Counted from the first letter of the stretch, positions 8,194 through 17,116 are shown. The stretch is 64,000 nt of DNA from Clostridium sp. AWRP (GCF_004006395.2 NZ_CP029758.2:248001-312000); one strand, 5' to 3'. Numbers and translations: made by a program. The notes: generated from the sequence alone by a model not told the origin.

Positions 8194-10032
8194 TTGCCAG
8201 GTATATGGAATGTAAACAGTAGTTATAATGTAGATAACAAGCGCATATCTACTAAATTATCTTTTGAAGTAGGTGAAAGATTTTCTGCTAGGATTTTAGA
8301 TCTAAAAAAGTCTACAGGAGAAATACTTTTAAAACTTTTAGATGGATGGCAATTTTCTGCAGAAATAGAAAACCCAGTAGATTTTTTGCCAAATAAACTT
8401 GTAAGACTAGAAGTACAAGGGTTCGAAAATGGAAAACTTAAATTAAAAATTGTGAACTCACAAGATGGAGAACAAAGGGTCGGCAAAGATCCTATAGGTA
8501 GTTTTATTAGAGAGTTCGGTGATCTTAATTTAAGTAGTGATGACTACCAGCTTGTAAAAAGCATGCTTAAGCACGAAATACCACTTACCAAAAGCAATAT
8601 TTCTAATATAAAAACTACCCTGGATTTTATAGACAAAATAAAAAATGATCCTAATGAAGAGAATGAGTTTATAAATAAATATTTAGATAGTAGAGGTATA
8701 TCCCCTGAAAGCACAGAAGGTAAATTTACCACCAGTACATTAAAAAATTTTTTTACCCAACTAAAACAGATAAGTGGTAATGATTTGCTTACTTTTCTGG
8801 AAAACAATATGGAACTAAACGAAGATAATATAAAAAGTTTTAACAATGTATTTAAAAAGGATGGCACCATATATAACGAAATAAAATCCTTGGGAGAAAA
8901 TCTATCTGGACAGAATTCCACTAATGTACAAACCCCAAACCAAGTTGAAGGTACAAAAGACAATTTAAAAGTTATTTCCGAAAAGGCTCAAGCTGAAGTA
9001 TATAGAAGTGAAGATAGTGGCAGTAAAGCAATAAATATACCTACTAAGGATAATACTGCTTCTACACAGAATGAAAAAGATACTCTTAGTAGAGCAGGTA
9101 CAGAAAGGGCCAGTGTGGAAAATAAAACTGTTTTAAATAGTGAGGGATTGGATGTAAGTAAGTTAAATGAGATTTTAAATAAAACCAAAAATTCAGTAGG
9201 TGAAGAAAAAACTCAATACCCCAATATAGAGCAGCCATCTAATGTAAAAGAGGATATTTCATCTAAAGACATAGAGCAGCAGACAAGTGTAGGTAAAGAT
9301 ATTTCTTCTAAAAATATAGAACAAAAAACAGGTACAGATAAAGGTATTTCTCCTAAAAATATAGAAAATTCGGAACAAAAAGATACTTCAAATACGGTTT
9401 TAAAGTTTTCTGAAAAAGAAGGCAGTAAAGTTGAAAGTCCTCATCACAATAATTTTGTAAAGCAAAATGGTATGGATGACATTGTAAGCCAGATAAAAGA
9501 ACAGATAAACATAAAGACCAGTGAGATGAAGGATATTATAAGAACAGTTTTAGATCAAAAAGGAGATGGCAAAAATCAACTTAGTGGAAATATTGCACAA
9601 GTGCTTAACAATAACATGAACGATTTTAAAGTATTCAATACTGTATCTAATTCATACTATTATATGGATGTTCCTATAAATTTAAATCAACAAGATTATC
9701 AATGCAAACTGATGATTAAGGATGAAAGGAAAAAAGGAAAAAAAATAGATTCTACTAATGTAAAAATAGTAACTTCTGTAAGTACTGAAAATATGGGTAC
9801 AGTAGATGCATATTTAAGCGTTAAAAATAGTAATATGGATATAGATATCAAATGCAATAAGGAATGGCTTAATTTATTTAAGAAAACTGAAAAAAGGGTA
9901 TTGGAGAGCTTATCTGATATAGGGTATAATGTATATGTTAGATTTGATGAAAAGAAAGAAGAGATGAACATATCAACTTGTAGAGAATTTTTTCAGGATA
10001 ATGATATAGGTGTTATAAATACAAAGGCGTAA
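8194..10032 (+). CDS. FliK-like protein of the YlqG type (flagellar hook-length-control-like C terminus)
   Basis: About 612 residues, no signal peptide or membrane span. The N-terminal 90 residues form a beta-rich domain (SFEVGERFSARILDLKK...). The middle (about 245-430) is low complexity, polar and repeat-containing, with three 15-residue tandem units. The C-terminal 130 residues (YYYMDVPINLN... YLSVKNSNMDIDIKC) resemble the FliK C-terminal domain. FliK couples hook length to the export switch through FlhB; the next gene encodes an isolated FlhB C-terminal domain, which supports the assignment. B. subtilis has a comparable ylqG-ylqH pair outside its flagellar operon. Start: AAAGGGTGA (8180-8188) best serves TTG 8194. 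Function is inference; no flagellar genes are in view. Confidence 0.55.
   Translation: MPGIWNVNSSYNVDNKRISTKLSFEVGERFSARILDLKKSTGEILLKLLDGWQFSAEIENPVDFLPNKLVRLEVQGFENGKLKLKIVNSQDGEQRVGKDPIGSFIREFGDLNLSSDDYQLVKSMLKHEIPLTKSNISNIKTTLDFIDKIKNDPNEENEFINKYLDSRGISPESTEGKFTTSTLKNFFTQLKQISGNDLLTFLENNMELNEDNIKSFNNVFKKDGTIYNEIKSLGENLSGQNSTNVQTPNQVEGTKDNLKVISEKAQAEVYRSEDSGSKAINIPTKDNTASTQNEKDTLSRAGTERASVENKTVLNSEGLDVSKLNEILNKTKNSVGEEKTQYPNIEQPSNVKEDISSKDIEQQTSVGKDISSKNIEQKTGTDKGISPKNIENSEQKDTSNTVLKFSEKEGSKVESPHHNNFVKQNGMDDIVSQIKEQINIKTSEMKDIIRTVLDQKGDGKNQLSGNIAQVLNNNMNDFKVFNTVSNSYYYMDVPINLNQQDYQCKLMIKDERKKGKKIDSTNVKIVTSVSTENMGTVDAYLSVKNSNMDIDIKCNKEWLNLFKKTEKRVLESLSDIGYNVYVRFDEKKEEMNISTCREFFQDNDIGVINTKA
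9226..9360 (+). repeat. three tandem 45-bp units inside the FliK-like gene
   Basis: Units at 9226-9270, 9271-9315 and 9316-9360 each encode 15 residues beginning IEQ and ending ISSKD/N or ISPKN; a fourth copy starts at 9361 (IEN) and decays. The copies differ at many silent and replacement positions, so the array is old. It lies in the polar linker, where length change is tolerable. Confidence 0.8.
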
Positions 10033-10105
10033 CTTTAGGCATTTTTTCAAATATCTTACTGATTATTATGAACTCATTACTGAACTCTTATTGAAGGGGA
10101 ATATT

Positions 10106-10372
10106 ATGGATAAGAAAAAGAAAGCAGCAGCTTTAAAATATGAATATAATTATGAAGCACCTATAGTTACTGCAGCAGGCATAGGTCAAATAGCGGATAA
10201 TATATTGAATAAGGCAAAAGAGAGCGGTGTTCCTATAGTTTATGATAAAGAGCTTGCCAATCTTTTGAGTAATGTGGACATAGGGGATAATGTGCCTTTT
10301 GAGTTATACGATGCGGTAGCTAAAGTAATAGCTTATGTGATAGATATAGATAAAAATATAAGTAGAAGGTGA
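10106..10372 (+). CDS. solitary FlhB C-terminal-domain protein (YlqH/FlhX type)
   Basis: 88-residue soluble protein matching the cytoplasmic domain of FlhB, the type III export switch (APIVTAAGIGQIADNIL..., VPIVYDKELANLL, VDIGDNVPFELYDAVAKVIAYV). The NPTH autocleavage loop of full FlhB is absent; the protein starts just after it (MDKKKKAAALKYEYN). Membrane helices are also absent. Start: TTG 10091 opens the frame, but GAAGGGGA (10092-10099) lies between it and ATG 10106, which is therefore chosen. Downstream of the FliK-like gene by 73 bases and 4 bases before the next gene, so probably one operon. Role in clostridia is unclear. Confidence 0.8.
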   Translation: MDKKKKAAALKYEYNYEAPIVTAAGIGQIADNILNKAKESGVPIVYDKELANLLSNVDIGDNVPFELYDAVAKVIAYVIDIDKNISRR

Positions 10373-10376
10373 TTAT

Positions 10377-11063
10377 TTGGCTTTATTTGCAATATCAGAT
10401 TTGCATTTGGATTTAACTGGGAGTAAGCCTATGGATATTTTTGGAAATAACTGGACTAATCATGATGAAAAAATTAGAAAAAATTGGAACAGCAAAATAA
10501 CTAGTGAAGACAAGGTATTGATATCAGGAGATATATCTTGGTCTATGAATATGGAAGGAGGAGCTTGTGATTTAGAGTGGGTGCACCAACTTTCAGGAAC
10601 AAAATTGATGATAAAGGGAAATCATGACTATTGGTGGAACAGTATTACTAAACTAAATAATATGTATGAAGACATGGGTTTTATACAGAATAATTTTTTT
10701 GCCTATAAGGATTATGGAATATGCGGTACAAGAGGCTGGAATTGTCCAGAAAGTGATAATTTTTCTGCTCATGATGAAAAAATATATAAAAGAGAACTTT
10801 TAAGAATGAAAAATTCTTTAAATTGTGCAGTAGAGGCAGGATATAAAAAATTTATAGTAATGATACATTATCCACCTATAAGTGAAAAGTTCATGTCTTC
10901 GGGATTTACAGATATATTTGAGGAATATGGTGTAGAGAAGGTTATATATGGGCATCTTCATGGAGAATCTTTGTCCAAGGCTGTAACGGGAAAATTAAAT
11001 GGAGTAGAGTATATACTAGCTTCTGCAGATTATGTAAAATTTAATCCCATAAAAATAATATAG
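10377..11063 (+). CDS. calcineurin-like metallophosphoesterase
   Basis: 228-residue cytoplasmic protein with the five metallophosphoesterase signatures: AISDLHLDL (D-x-H), SGDISWSMN (G-D), IKGNHDYWW (GNHD), MIHYPP (H) and YGHLHGES (GHxH). A binuclear metal centre is expected; the substrate is not predictable from sequence. Starts with TTG 10377, whose ribosome binding site AGAAGGTGA is the last codons of the FlhB-C gene; this tight spacing implies translational coupling. Ends at a terminator shared with the converging DUF2225 gene. Confidence 0.85.
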   Translation: MALFAISDLHLDLTGSKPMDIFGNNWTNHDEKIRKNWNSKITSEDKVLISGDISWSMNMEGGACDLEWVHQLSGTKLMIKGNHDYWWNSITKLNNMYEDMGFIQNNFFAYKDYGICGTRGWNCPESDNFSAHDEKIYKRELLRMKNSLNCAVEAGYKKFIVMIHYPPISEKFMSSGFTDIFEEYGVEKVIYGHLHGESLSKAVTGKLNGVEYILASADYVKFNPIKII

Positions 11064-11090
11064 AGTAAACTTAAAAATAAGTTTACTCTA
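11061..11090. terminator. bidirectional terminator
   Basis: Twelve-base perfect arms (TAGAGTAAACTT / AAGTTTACTCTA) with a short A/T loop between converging genes; followed by AAAAATAT on the plus strand and the equivalent on the minus strand. Confidence 0.65.
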
Positions 11091-11106
11091 AAAATATATG
11101 AACAGG

Positions 11107-11916
11107 TTATTTGTGAAATTTAGAAAAAAGACCATGCTTTTTATTATCCACTGAATCATCTGCAGCATTATTATTTTCAGTTTTAGTTATTATATTCTTT
11201 ATAAGATATTTCTGATCTCTAGCTAAATTTTTAATTTTTTGTGATGCTATAGTAGAAGTTGTTACCTCACTGAACCAGATTATGGAGTCTTCTTCTCTGC
11301 CTGTACGTCGCATAAGTTCTCCTATAAGATACATTGTAGTAAACTTATCCATACCATATATAGGAGAAGGTTCATTGTAGTATGCATTTTGAAGGTTTTC
11401 TAATGCCTGGTTTAAAAATTCCATTTCTTTTTTTTCATCTTCCTTAAGTCTGTACATCCAGGCGATTTTTAAAGAATTCATTGCTTTTTTACTAGATTTA
11501 GCATTTATAATGTAATAATTTAAAAGAGATAACTTGTACCTTGTTATAGCTAAATCTATATCATATACTTCAGGATAATTCTTGCTTTTCCACTTAGGAG
11601 AGATTTTTTCCCTAATTATGTTTGCATCATAATCACTCAGGTGTTCAAAATCACTTTTCATAGCCGAATAACCACATTCATCACATACCCATACGTCATA
11701 AAAATAAGGATTTATAATAGAATATCTTATAAAAAAGTCAGAATCTTTTTTTAGTATCCTATAAGAAGATTTCTTAATAGCTCTTGCATTAAAATTATTA
11801 TCACAAACAGGACATACTACTTTTTTATTGTAAAGTAATAGTTTTTGTCTTTCTTCTTCACTTAAGCCATCATCTTCATTTAAACTTTTTAGACCCAAAG
11901 AGTTTTTTTTAGACAT
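11107..11916 (-). CDS. DUF2225 zinc-ribbon protein
   Basis: About 269-residue soluble protein. Two CxxC pairs near the N terminus (VCPVCDNNF and WVCDECGYS) should form a zinc ribbon typical of DUF2225 proteins. The remainder is helical and TPR-like (ALENLQNAYYN, YLIGELMRRTGREEDSIIWFSEV). Function of the family is unknown. Start: ATG 11934 opens the frame, but GAAGGTGG just after it serves ATG 11916 (MSKKNSLG). Its promoter lies in the AT-rich gap before the divergent small alarmone synthetase gene. Confidence 0.75.
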   Translation of the reverse strand: MSKKNSLGLKSLNEDDGLSEEERQKLLLYNKKVVCPVCDNNFNARAIKKSSYRILKKDSDFFIRYSIINPYFYDVWVCDECGYSAMKSDFEHLSDYDANIIREKISPKWKSKNYPEVYDIDLAITRYKLSLLNYYIINAKSSKKAMNSLKIAWMYRLKEDEKKEMEFLNQALENLQNAYYNEPSPIYGMDKFTTMYLIGELMRRTGREEDSIIWFSEVTTSTIASQKIKNLARDQKYLIKNIITKTENNNAADDSVDNKKHGLFSKFHK

Positions 11917-12103
11917 ATCCGCAGCCACCTTCATTATGAATAATATATTATTTGTATTGATTGTTAAGTTATAATATTATTATATCAAAAAAATTATTAA
12001 AATTATACTATTAAATGTATAGAGAACATATATACTATATTGAATAATTTAAATTTTTGATATAATAATAATGTACTTATATAATTCGTTGGGGGTGATT
12101 TAT

Positions 12104-12892
12104 GTGGCAATAGGGGAATGGAAAACATTTTTAATACCATATAGTCAAGCTGTTGAAGAGTTAAAAGTGAAATTTAAAAGTATAAGAAAAGAATATAGAA
12201 AAAAGAATGAATACTCACCAATAGAATTTGTTACTGGAAGAGTAAAGGAGATATCTAGCATATTAGAGAAAGCCAATAAATTCAATATACCTCTTGACAG
12301 AATAGGTTATGAGATGGAAGATATAGCTGGTATTAGAGTTATGTGTCAGTTTGTAGATGATATAGAAAAGGTAGTTGAGATAATAAGAAATAGGAAAGAT
12401 ATGAGTATAATGTATGAAAAAGATTATATATCTAATGTGAAGGAAAGTGGATATAGGAGTTATCATGTAATAATTAAGTACCCTGTTAATATGGCAGAGG
12501 GTGAGAAAGAAATACTAGCTGAGTTTCAGATAAGGACTCTTGCCATGAATTTTTGGGCTACTATAGAGCACTCGCTGAATTACAAATATAAGCAGGATAT
12601 ACCTGGTGGAATAAAATTGAAACTTAAGAGTGCGGCAGATGCAGCTTTCCAGCTTGATCAACAGATGCTTGAGATTAAGGATGAAATAAAAGATGCTCAA
12701 AAGTTGTTTGAAGTAAAATCAAGCTTGGTTTCTGATATAATGAACAATATACTTACTATGTCTTCTATGGGAAAGTTAACTGAATCAACTAGATATCAAG
12801 TCCAGTTAAATAATTTAATTGAAGAGGGAGAAGTATCTGAACTTGTAAGCTTACTCCGATCTACAGAAAAGTTACTTCAAATGTATAAATAG
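12104..12892 (+). CDS. small alarmone synthetase ((p)ppGpp synthetase, RelA/SpoT domain)
   Basis: Single-domain GTP pyrophosphokinase of the YjbM/YwaC (RelQ/RelP) type that makes (p)ppGpp from GTP/GDP and ATP. Synthetase motifs are visible: GRVKEISSILEK, DIAGIRVMCQFVDD, ESGYRSYHVIIKYP and AEFQIRTLAMNFWATIEHSLNYK. No HD hydrolase, TGS or ACT domain is present, so hydrolysis must come from another enzyme. About 262 residues, with a C-terminal helical tail that in this family mediates tetramer formation. Start: GGGGGTGA at 12091-12098 fits GTG 12104 rather than the longer-frame ATG 12071. Monocistronic; converges with leuS. Confidence 0.88.
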   Translation: MAIGEWKTFLIPYSQAVEELKVKFKSIRKEYRKKNEYSPIEFVTGRVKEISSILEKANKFNIPLDRIGYEMEDIAGIRVMCQFVDDIEKVVEIIRNRKDMSIMYEKDYISNVKESGYRSYHVIIKYPVNMAEGEKEILAEFQIRTLAMNFWATIEHSLNYKYKQDIPGGIKLKLKSAADAAFQLDQQMLEIKDEIKDAQKLFEVKSSLVSDIMNNILTMSSMGKLTESTRYQVQLNNLIEEGEVSELVSLLRSTEKLLQMYK

Positions 12893-12958
12893 CTGTCATG
12901 TTACAATTCAGTTGCAAGTTTTAACCAAAACTAGCAACTGAAATTAATAATGACAGCT
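12891..12958. terminator. nested inverted repeat between converging genes
   Basis: Outer arms AGCTGTCAT / ATGACAGCT (12891-12899 and 12950-12958) and inner arms TTCAGTTGC / GCAACTGAA (12907-12915 and 12934-12942). No long T-run on either strand, so termination is inferred from position between convergent genes. Confidence 0.5.
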
Positions 12959-12970
12959 ATTTACATATTG

Positions 12971-15403
12971 TTATTTTGCTACTATATTTACAAGCCTGCC
13001 TTTTACAACTATGACTTTCTTTATATCTTTACCGTCTAAAAGAGATTTTATATGTTCATTAGAAAGAGATAACTCTTTTATCTGGTCTTCTTTTAAGTTC
13101 GTGGATACATTTATTTTAGCTTTGATTTTACCATTTATCTGAATAGCTATTTCTGCCTCATCTCTTATAAGTGCATTGGGTTCAAAATCAGGCCATTTTT
13201 CATTAAATATGGAATAGCTTTTTCCTAGAGATTCCCATTGCTCTTCTGCAAAGTGAGGTGCAAAAGGCGCTATGATTTTTACAAAATCAATTACAGTATC
13301 TTTTAGCAGCGATACATTTTTATCTTTTTGCTGAATGTACTTTGAAAGTGCATTTGTAAATTCCATAATTCTAGCTATAGATGTATTAAATTGAAATTTA
13401 TTAGCATCTTCTGATACAGATTTGATTGAAAAGTTTCTTGTATAGTTAAGATCCTTTTCGGCAGCATCCATAGAAGTTTTTCCAGTATCTCCACTTTCTA
13501 TAATTTCTTTTACGGAAGAGATAGTTCTTTCAATTCTATCTACAAATTTACTTATGGATTTAATTCCGTCATCGTTCCAGGCTCCACCTTCGCTGTAGTC
13601 AAATCCAAACATAAGATACATTCTAAATACGTCAGAACCATATTCTTGTATGCAGTCATCTGGAGATATGGTATTTCCTTTTGACTTACTCATTTTTTGG
13701 CCATCAGGACCAAGTATTATGCCTTGATGTCTAAGAGATAGGAAAGGTTCGTCAAAGTCTAAGAACCCCATATCCCTAAGAGCTTTAGTAATAAATCGGG
13801 CATACAGAAGATGCATACAAGCATGTTCAGGACCGCCTACGTACATGTCTACTGGAAGCATTTTATCTATTTTAGCTTTATCAAAAGGTTTTTCACTATT
13901 TTTATTATCAACATACCTTAAATAATACCAGGAAGAGCATACAAATGTGTCTAAAGTATCGGCTTCTCTTTTTGCTGGACCTCCGCAGCAAGGGCATGTA
14001 GTATTCATGAATTCTTCTGATTTTAAAAGAGGAGACTTACCATCAGGAGAAAATTCTACATTATAAGGGAGTTTAACTGGCAGTTGATCTTCTGGTACAG
14101 GAACTATTCCACATTTTTCACAATATACTATAGGAATAGGAGTTCCCCAATATCTTTGTCTTGAAATTAACCAGTCTCTTAGTCTGTAATTTACTTTTCC
14201 AGATCCTAATCCCATACTTTCAAGCTTTTTAGTTACTGCTTCTTTGCCTTCTTTTGTAGTTAGACCATTGAATTCACTGCTATTTATCATTTTGCCATGT
14301 TCTACATAAGGTAAGGAATCTCCACCTTCTATAACTCTTTCAATAGGGAGCTTATATTTTGTTGCAAATGCAAAGTCTCTTTCATCGTGGGCAGGAACTG
14401 CCATTACGGCACCAGTACCATAAGTATTTAGTACATAATCTCCTATCCATATAGGGACCTTTCTGCCATTTATAGGATTTATAGCATAAGAACCACTGAA
14501 TACACCAGTTTTTTCTCTTGTAATTGATTGTCTTTCGATTTCACTTTGTTTTTTAGCTAAATCTTTGTATTTTTCTACTTTATCTTTATATTCTTCTTTG
14601 GTCAATTTATCAACTAATTTATTTTCAGGTGATAAAACTACATAAGTAACACCAAATAAGGTATCAACTCTTGTGGTAAATACGCTGAACTCAATATCGG
14701 AATCTGCTACTTTAAAAGTTACGTTTGTACCGGTGGATTTACCTATCCAATGTCTTTGCATAGCCTTTGTTTTTTCTGGCCAATCCAGCTTATCTAGGCA
14801 CTGAAGAAGTTCTTCTGAATAATCTGTAATCTTGAAGAACCATTGAGTTAAATCCTTTTTAGTTGCCTCAGTACCACATCTTTCACAAAATCCATCTTGT
14901 ACCTGCTCATTTGCAAGTACTGTTTTACAGCTAGGGCACCAGTTTACAGGGGCATTTTTTCTATAAGCTAAACCATGTTTATATAATTGTAAAAATAACC
15001 ACTGGTTCCATTTGTAATACTCAGGATGACAGGTAATTACTTCGTTTTCCCAGTTGAACATTGCACCCATAGATTTAAGTTGTTTTTCCATAGTAGCTAT
15101 ATTTTTTTCTGTTGAGTCACTTGGGTGTATTCCAGTTTTAATAGCATAGTTTTCTGCAGGAAGACCAAAAGAATCAAAACCCATTGGTTGGAACACATTA
15201 TATCCCTGCATTTTCTTAAGTCTTGCCCAGGAATCTACAGGAGCATAGTTAAACCAATGTCCTGCATGAAGTTTACTACCTGAGGGGTAGGAGAACATCT
15301 CCAGTACATATAATTTTTTATCTAAATTGTTATCGTCAAATTTATAAAGTGATGTTTCTTCCCATTTTTTTTGCCATTTTTTATCAGTTTCGATACTGTA
15401 CAT
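12971..15403 (-). CDS. leuS: leucyl-tRNA synthetase
   Basis: 810-residue class I synthetase that charges tRNA-Leu. Features in order: HIGH-type signature in SGSKLHAGHWFNYAP (about residue 45), zinc-binding CPSC...CERC (about 155-177), editing CP1 domain with FTTRVDTLFGVTYVVLSPEN and GTGAVMAVPAHDERD (the aspartate-containing segment limits mischarging), second CEKC.. CPCC zinc cluster, KMSKSKGN (about 565-572), and an anticodon-binding helical domain. Full bacterial length. Controlled by the T-box leader upstream, whose specifier reads a leucine codon. Confidence 0.97.
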   Translation of the reverse strand: MYSIETDKKWQKKWEETSLYKFDDNNLDKKLYVLEMFSYPSGSKLHAGHWFNYAPVDSWARLKKMQGYNVFQPMGFDSFGLPAENYAIKTGIHPSDSTEKNIATMEKQLKSMGAMFNWENEVITCHPEYYKWNQWLFLQLYKHGLAYRKNAPVNWCPSCKTVLANEQVQDGFCERCGTEATKKDLTQWFFKITDYSEELLQCLDKLDWPEKTKAMQRHWIGKSTGTNVTFKVADSDIEFSVFTTRVDTLFGVTYVVLSPENKLVDKLTKEEYKDKVEKYKDLAKKQSEIERQSITREKTGVFSGSYAINPINGRKVPIWIGDYVLNTYGTGAVMAVPAHDERDFAFATKYKLPIERVIEGGDSLPYVEHGKMINSSEFNGLTTKEGKEAVTKKLESMGLGSGKVNYRLRDWLISRQRYWGTPIPIVYCEKCGIVPVPEDQLPVKLPYNVEFSPDGKSPLLKSEEFMNTTCPCCGGPAKREADTLDTFVCSSWYYLRYVDNKNSEKPFDKAKIDKMLPVDMYVGGPEHACMHLLYARFITKALRDMGFLDFDEPFLSLRHQGIILGPDGQKMSKSKGNTISPDDCIQEYGSDVFRMYLMFGFDYSEGGAWNDDGIKSISKFVDRIERTISSVKEIIESGDTGKTSMDAAEKDLNYTRNFSIKSVSEDANKFQFNTSIARIMEFTNALSKYIQQKDKNVSLLKDTVIDFVKIIAPFAPHFAEEQWESLGKSYSIFNEKWPDFEPNALIRDEAEIAIQINGKIKAKINVSTNLKEDQIKELSLSNEHIKSLLDGKDIKKVIVVKGRLVNIVAK

Positions 15404-15501
15404 AATATCTTCTCCTTTATTTGTAATTTAATATAGCCTTTACGCTTTTGTAAGCTAAAGAAGTCTAGTAAAATTGTGGTGTTTATTTGTTGCTAGAATA
15501 T

Positions 15502-15745
15502 AAAAAAATCTCTCATCTCTTAAAATTAAGAGACGAAAGATTTAGCTTCCGCGGTACCACTCTAATTAAACCCATAAACTGGTTTCACTCAAAAAATAAC
15601 GGTTCATACCGTATCTGATTTTCTTCAGATAAGCTCCTAAGGTGAGTTCGCATTATGTTCACACTGTTTTTCACCTAACAACAGCTCTCTTTAGTGATAT
15701 AAATACTACTGTTCCTTTTTCAAAGCTAAATATTAGTTTATTTCT
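15502..15745 (-). promoter_or_regulatory. T-box leader of leuS (leucine CUC specifier)
   Basis: On the minus strand the 14-base T-box AGAGTGGTACCGCGG core lies at 15549-15563. It is followed by a terminator at 15507-15542 (arms AATCTTTCGTCTCTT / AAGAGATGAGAGATT with G-U pairs, then T7). In stem I, GAACTCACC places CTC (complement of 15644-15646) after GAA and before a purine, the usual specifier-loop context, so uncharged tRNA-Leu(GAG) should promote antitermination. Gene identity and specifier agree. The exact 5' end is inferred from the promoter. Confidence 0.93.
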
Positions 15746-15748
15746 CAT

Positions 15749-15776
15749 TTTATAATATTAAACAGTTCTCTGTCAA
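15749..15776 (-). promoter_or_regulatory. promoter of the leuS T-box transcript
   Basis: Read on the minus strand: TTGACA (complement of 15771-15776), 16-base spacer, TATAAA (complement of 15749-15754). A perfect -35 at the position required for the T-box 5' end. Confidence 0.75.
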
Positions 15777-15800
15777 GAATTTATTCTTAAATTTTATTTT

Positions 15801-15832
15801 AAAAAAGAACTCCTAAAATAAAGAGTTCTTTC
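15801..15832 (-). terminator. terminator of tRNA-Gln
   Basis: Arms AAAGAACTC / GAGTTCTTT (15804-15812 and 15823-15831) with a U-tract on the minus strand, immediately downstream of the tRNA 3' end. Confidence 0.8.
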
Positions 15833-15833
15833 T

Positions 15834-15908
15834 TGGCTGCCCATGCTGGACTCGAACCAACACATACCTGTTCCAGAGACAGGTGCCTTACCATTTGGCG
15901 AATGGGCA
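15834..15908 (-). tRNA. tRNA-Gln (anticodon CUG)
   Basis: Folds as a standard cloverleaf: acceptor arms TGCCCAT / ATGGGCA, discriminator G and an encoded CCA (complement of 15834-15836). D-arm region CGCCAAATGGTAAGGC is typical of bacterial tRNA-Gln, the anticodon stem is CCTGT / ACAGG around loop CTCTGGA, and the T-arm contains GGTTCGAGTCC. Anticodon positions 34-36 read CUG, decoding CAG. Gln rather than another isoacceptor rests on the anticodon. Confidence 0.95.
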
Positions 15909-15984
15909 CTGTTATTTAAATCTCAACAATAAACATTATATCACCATAAATTCATATGTCAATAGTTTATCATTAAATACAATA

Positions 15985-16503
15985 CTATTTTATTATTTTT
16001 AAGATATACCTGTTAACATAATTTATAAATAAGGTTAATAAATAGTCATATATTAGAAAAGCTATTTGTGCACCTAATACTATTAAATAGGGACTTATTT
16101 TTATTTTTAAAAGACCAGGGAAAAATAGACTGTAAAGTAGAAATAGCACTAATAAACATATATTAAAAAAAGCAAGTTTTAGTATAATTTCAAGAGGTAA
16201 TTTCCTGAGTTTCTCAACAAAATATTTTATTAATCCATAGAGACCAAAAAATACTATGTAGGAAAGTACTGTGATTTTAAACCCGCATATTAAAAGGGAT
16301 AGTAGGGAAGTAGCTGCATAAATAGTAATAGCATTTTTGTAATCTGTAACGAGCACCGATAATGGTATGATAAAAGAAGTCAAAGCAAGAAGAAATCCCT
16401 TATTCACTGGAACTATGCCACTTAAGTATATTAAAATGACTCCTAAGGTAGTTAAAAAACCTCCTTTAGTCATATTGGAGGTTTTATTTTGAGATTTTGT
16501 CAT
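15985..16503 (-). CDS. hypothetical membrane protein
   Basis: 172 residues with about five hydrophobic spans (roughly 15-32, 38-53, 57-90, 105-130, 137-160) and a basic cytoplasmic N terminus (MTKSQNKTSNMTKGG). I do not recognise a family. AGAGGTGG precedes the ATG. It follows the J-domain gene by 31 bases on the same strand and is probably the last gene of the CYTH-DUF5685-DnaJ run. Confidence 0.65.
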   Translation of the reverse strand: MTKSQNKTSNMTKGGFLTTLGVILIYLSGIVPVNKGFLLALTSFIIPLSVLVTDYKNAITIYAATSLLSLLICGFKITVLSYIVFFGLYGLIKYFVEKLRKLPLEIILKLAFFNICLLVLFLLYSLFFPGLLKIKISPYLIVLGAQIAFLIYDYLLTLFINYVNRYILKIIK

Positions 16504-16534
16504 TTACATCCACCTCTTTTTTAGATTGACAATT

Positions 16535-17116
16535 TTAGCAATTTCCACCTCCACATAAGCAGTCTAAACAATATAATGTAGCACAGATGTTACATATGTC
16601 AGGGTCTCTTCTCCTGTTGTCATAATAAGGTTGTCTATAGGAATTATTCATACCCCTTAACTTGTTTAATGCCTCTTGGTATTTAAAATTATTTGGATCA
16701 AGACTGCAGGCAGTGCTTAAATTAGTGCTAGCCTGGTCATACCAGCCTTTTCTAGTATTTAAAATTCCCATGAGGTAGTGCCATTCTGCATCTCTTGTAT
16801 TTATTTCCATGAGTTTTGATTCTGCACTGCTTAAATTCCCATTATAAATATCATTTTCTACAGATTGATATGTGCTAGAATTGCTGCCAGTATAGGCATC
16901 ACTACTTCCATTATTATATGTATTTGTCCCTTCATTTTTCATCAAATAGTCATAGGCTTCATTTATGTCTCTCATTTTATCCTCGGCTAAATCCTTAAGT
17001 GGATTATTACCATACTGATCAGGATGATATTTTTTAGCTAAGGTTCTATAAGCTTTTTTTATTTCATCTTTTGAAGCATTTTCATTTATTTCAAGTACTT
17101 CATATGGATTTTTCAT
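16535..17116 (-). CDS. J-domain (DnaJ-like) protein with cysteine-rich tail
   Basis: About 193 residues. N-terminal J domain (about 1-65: NPYEVLEINENASKDEIKKAYRTLAKKYHPDQ) has the intact HPD needed to stimulate DnaK ATPase. A Ser/Asn/Thr/Tyr-rich linker follows, then a TPR-like segment (AESKLMEINTRDAEWHYLMG). The final 20 residues contain several cysteines (CNICATLYCLDCLCGGGNC). The DnaJ zinc-finger and client-binding domains are missing, so it is a specialised co-chaperone, not DnaJ itself. Start: GGGGTG at about 17128 fits ATG 17116. It overlaps the end of the DUF5685 gene by 17 bases, suggesting coupled translation. Confidence 0.8.
   Translation of the reverse strand: MKNPYEVLEINENASKDEIKKAYRTLAKKYHPDQYGNNPLKDLAEDKMRDINEAYDYLMKNEGTNTYNNGSSDAYTGSNSSTYQSVENDIYNGNLSSAESKLMEINTRDAEWHYLMGILNTRKGWYDQASTNLSTACSLDPNNFKYQEALNKLRGMNNSYRQPYYDNRRRDPDICNICATLYCLDCLCGGGNC

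Noticed and set aside
8544..8963. 139-codon minus-strand frame opposite the FliK-like gene
   Set aside because: No ribosome binding site, hydrophobic low-complexity translation typical of an antisense shadow, and fully inside a better-supported gene.
9226..9360. Tandem repeat considered as a CRISPR-like array
   Set aside because: Units are contiguous without spacers, in frame with a gene, and diverged; they are a protein repeat.
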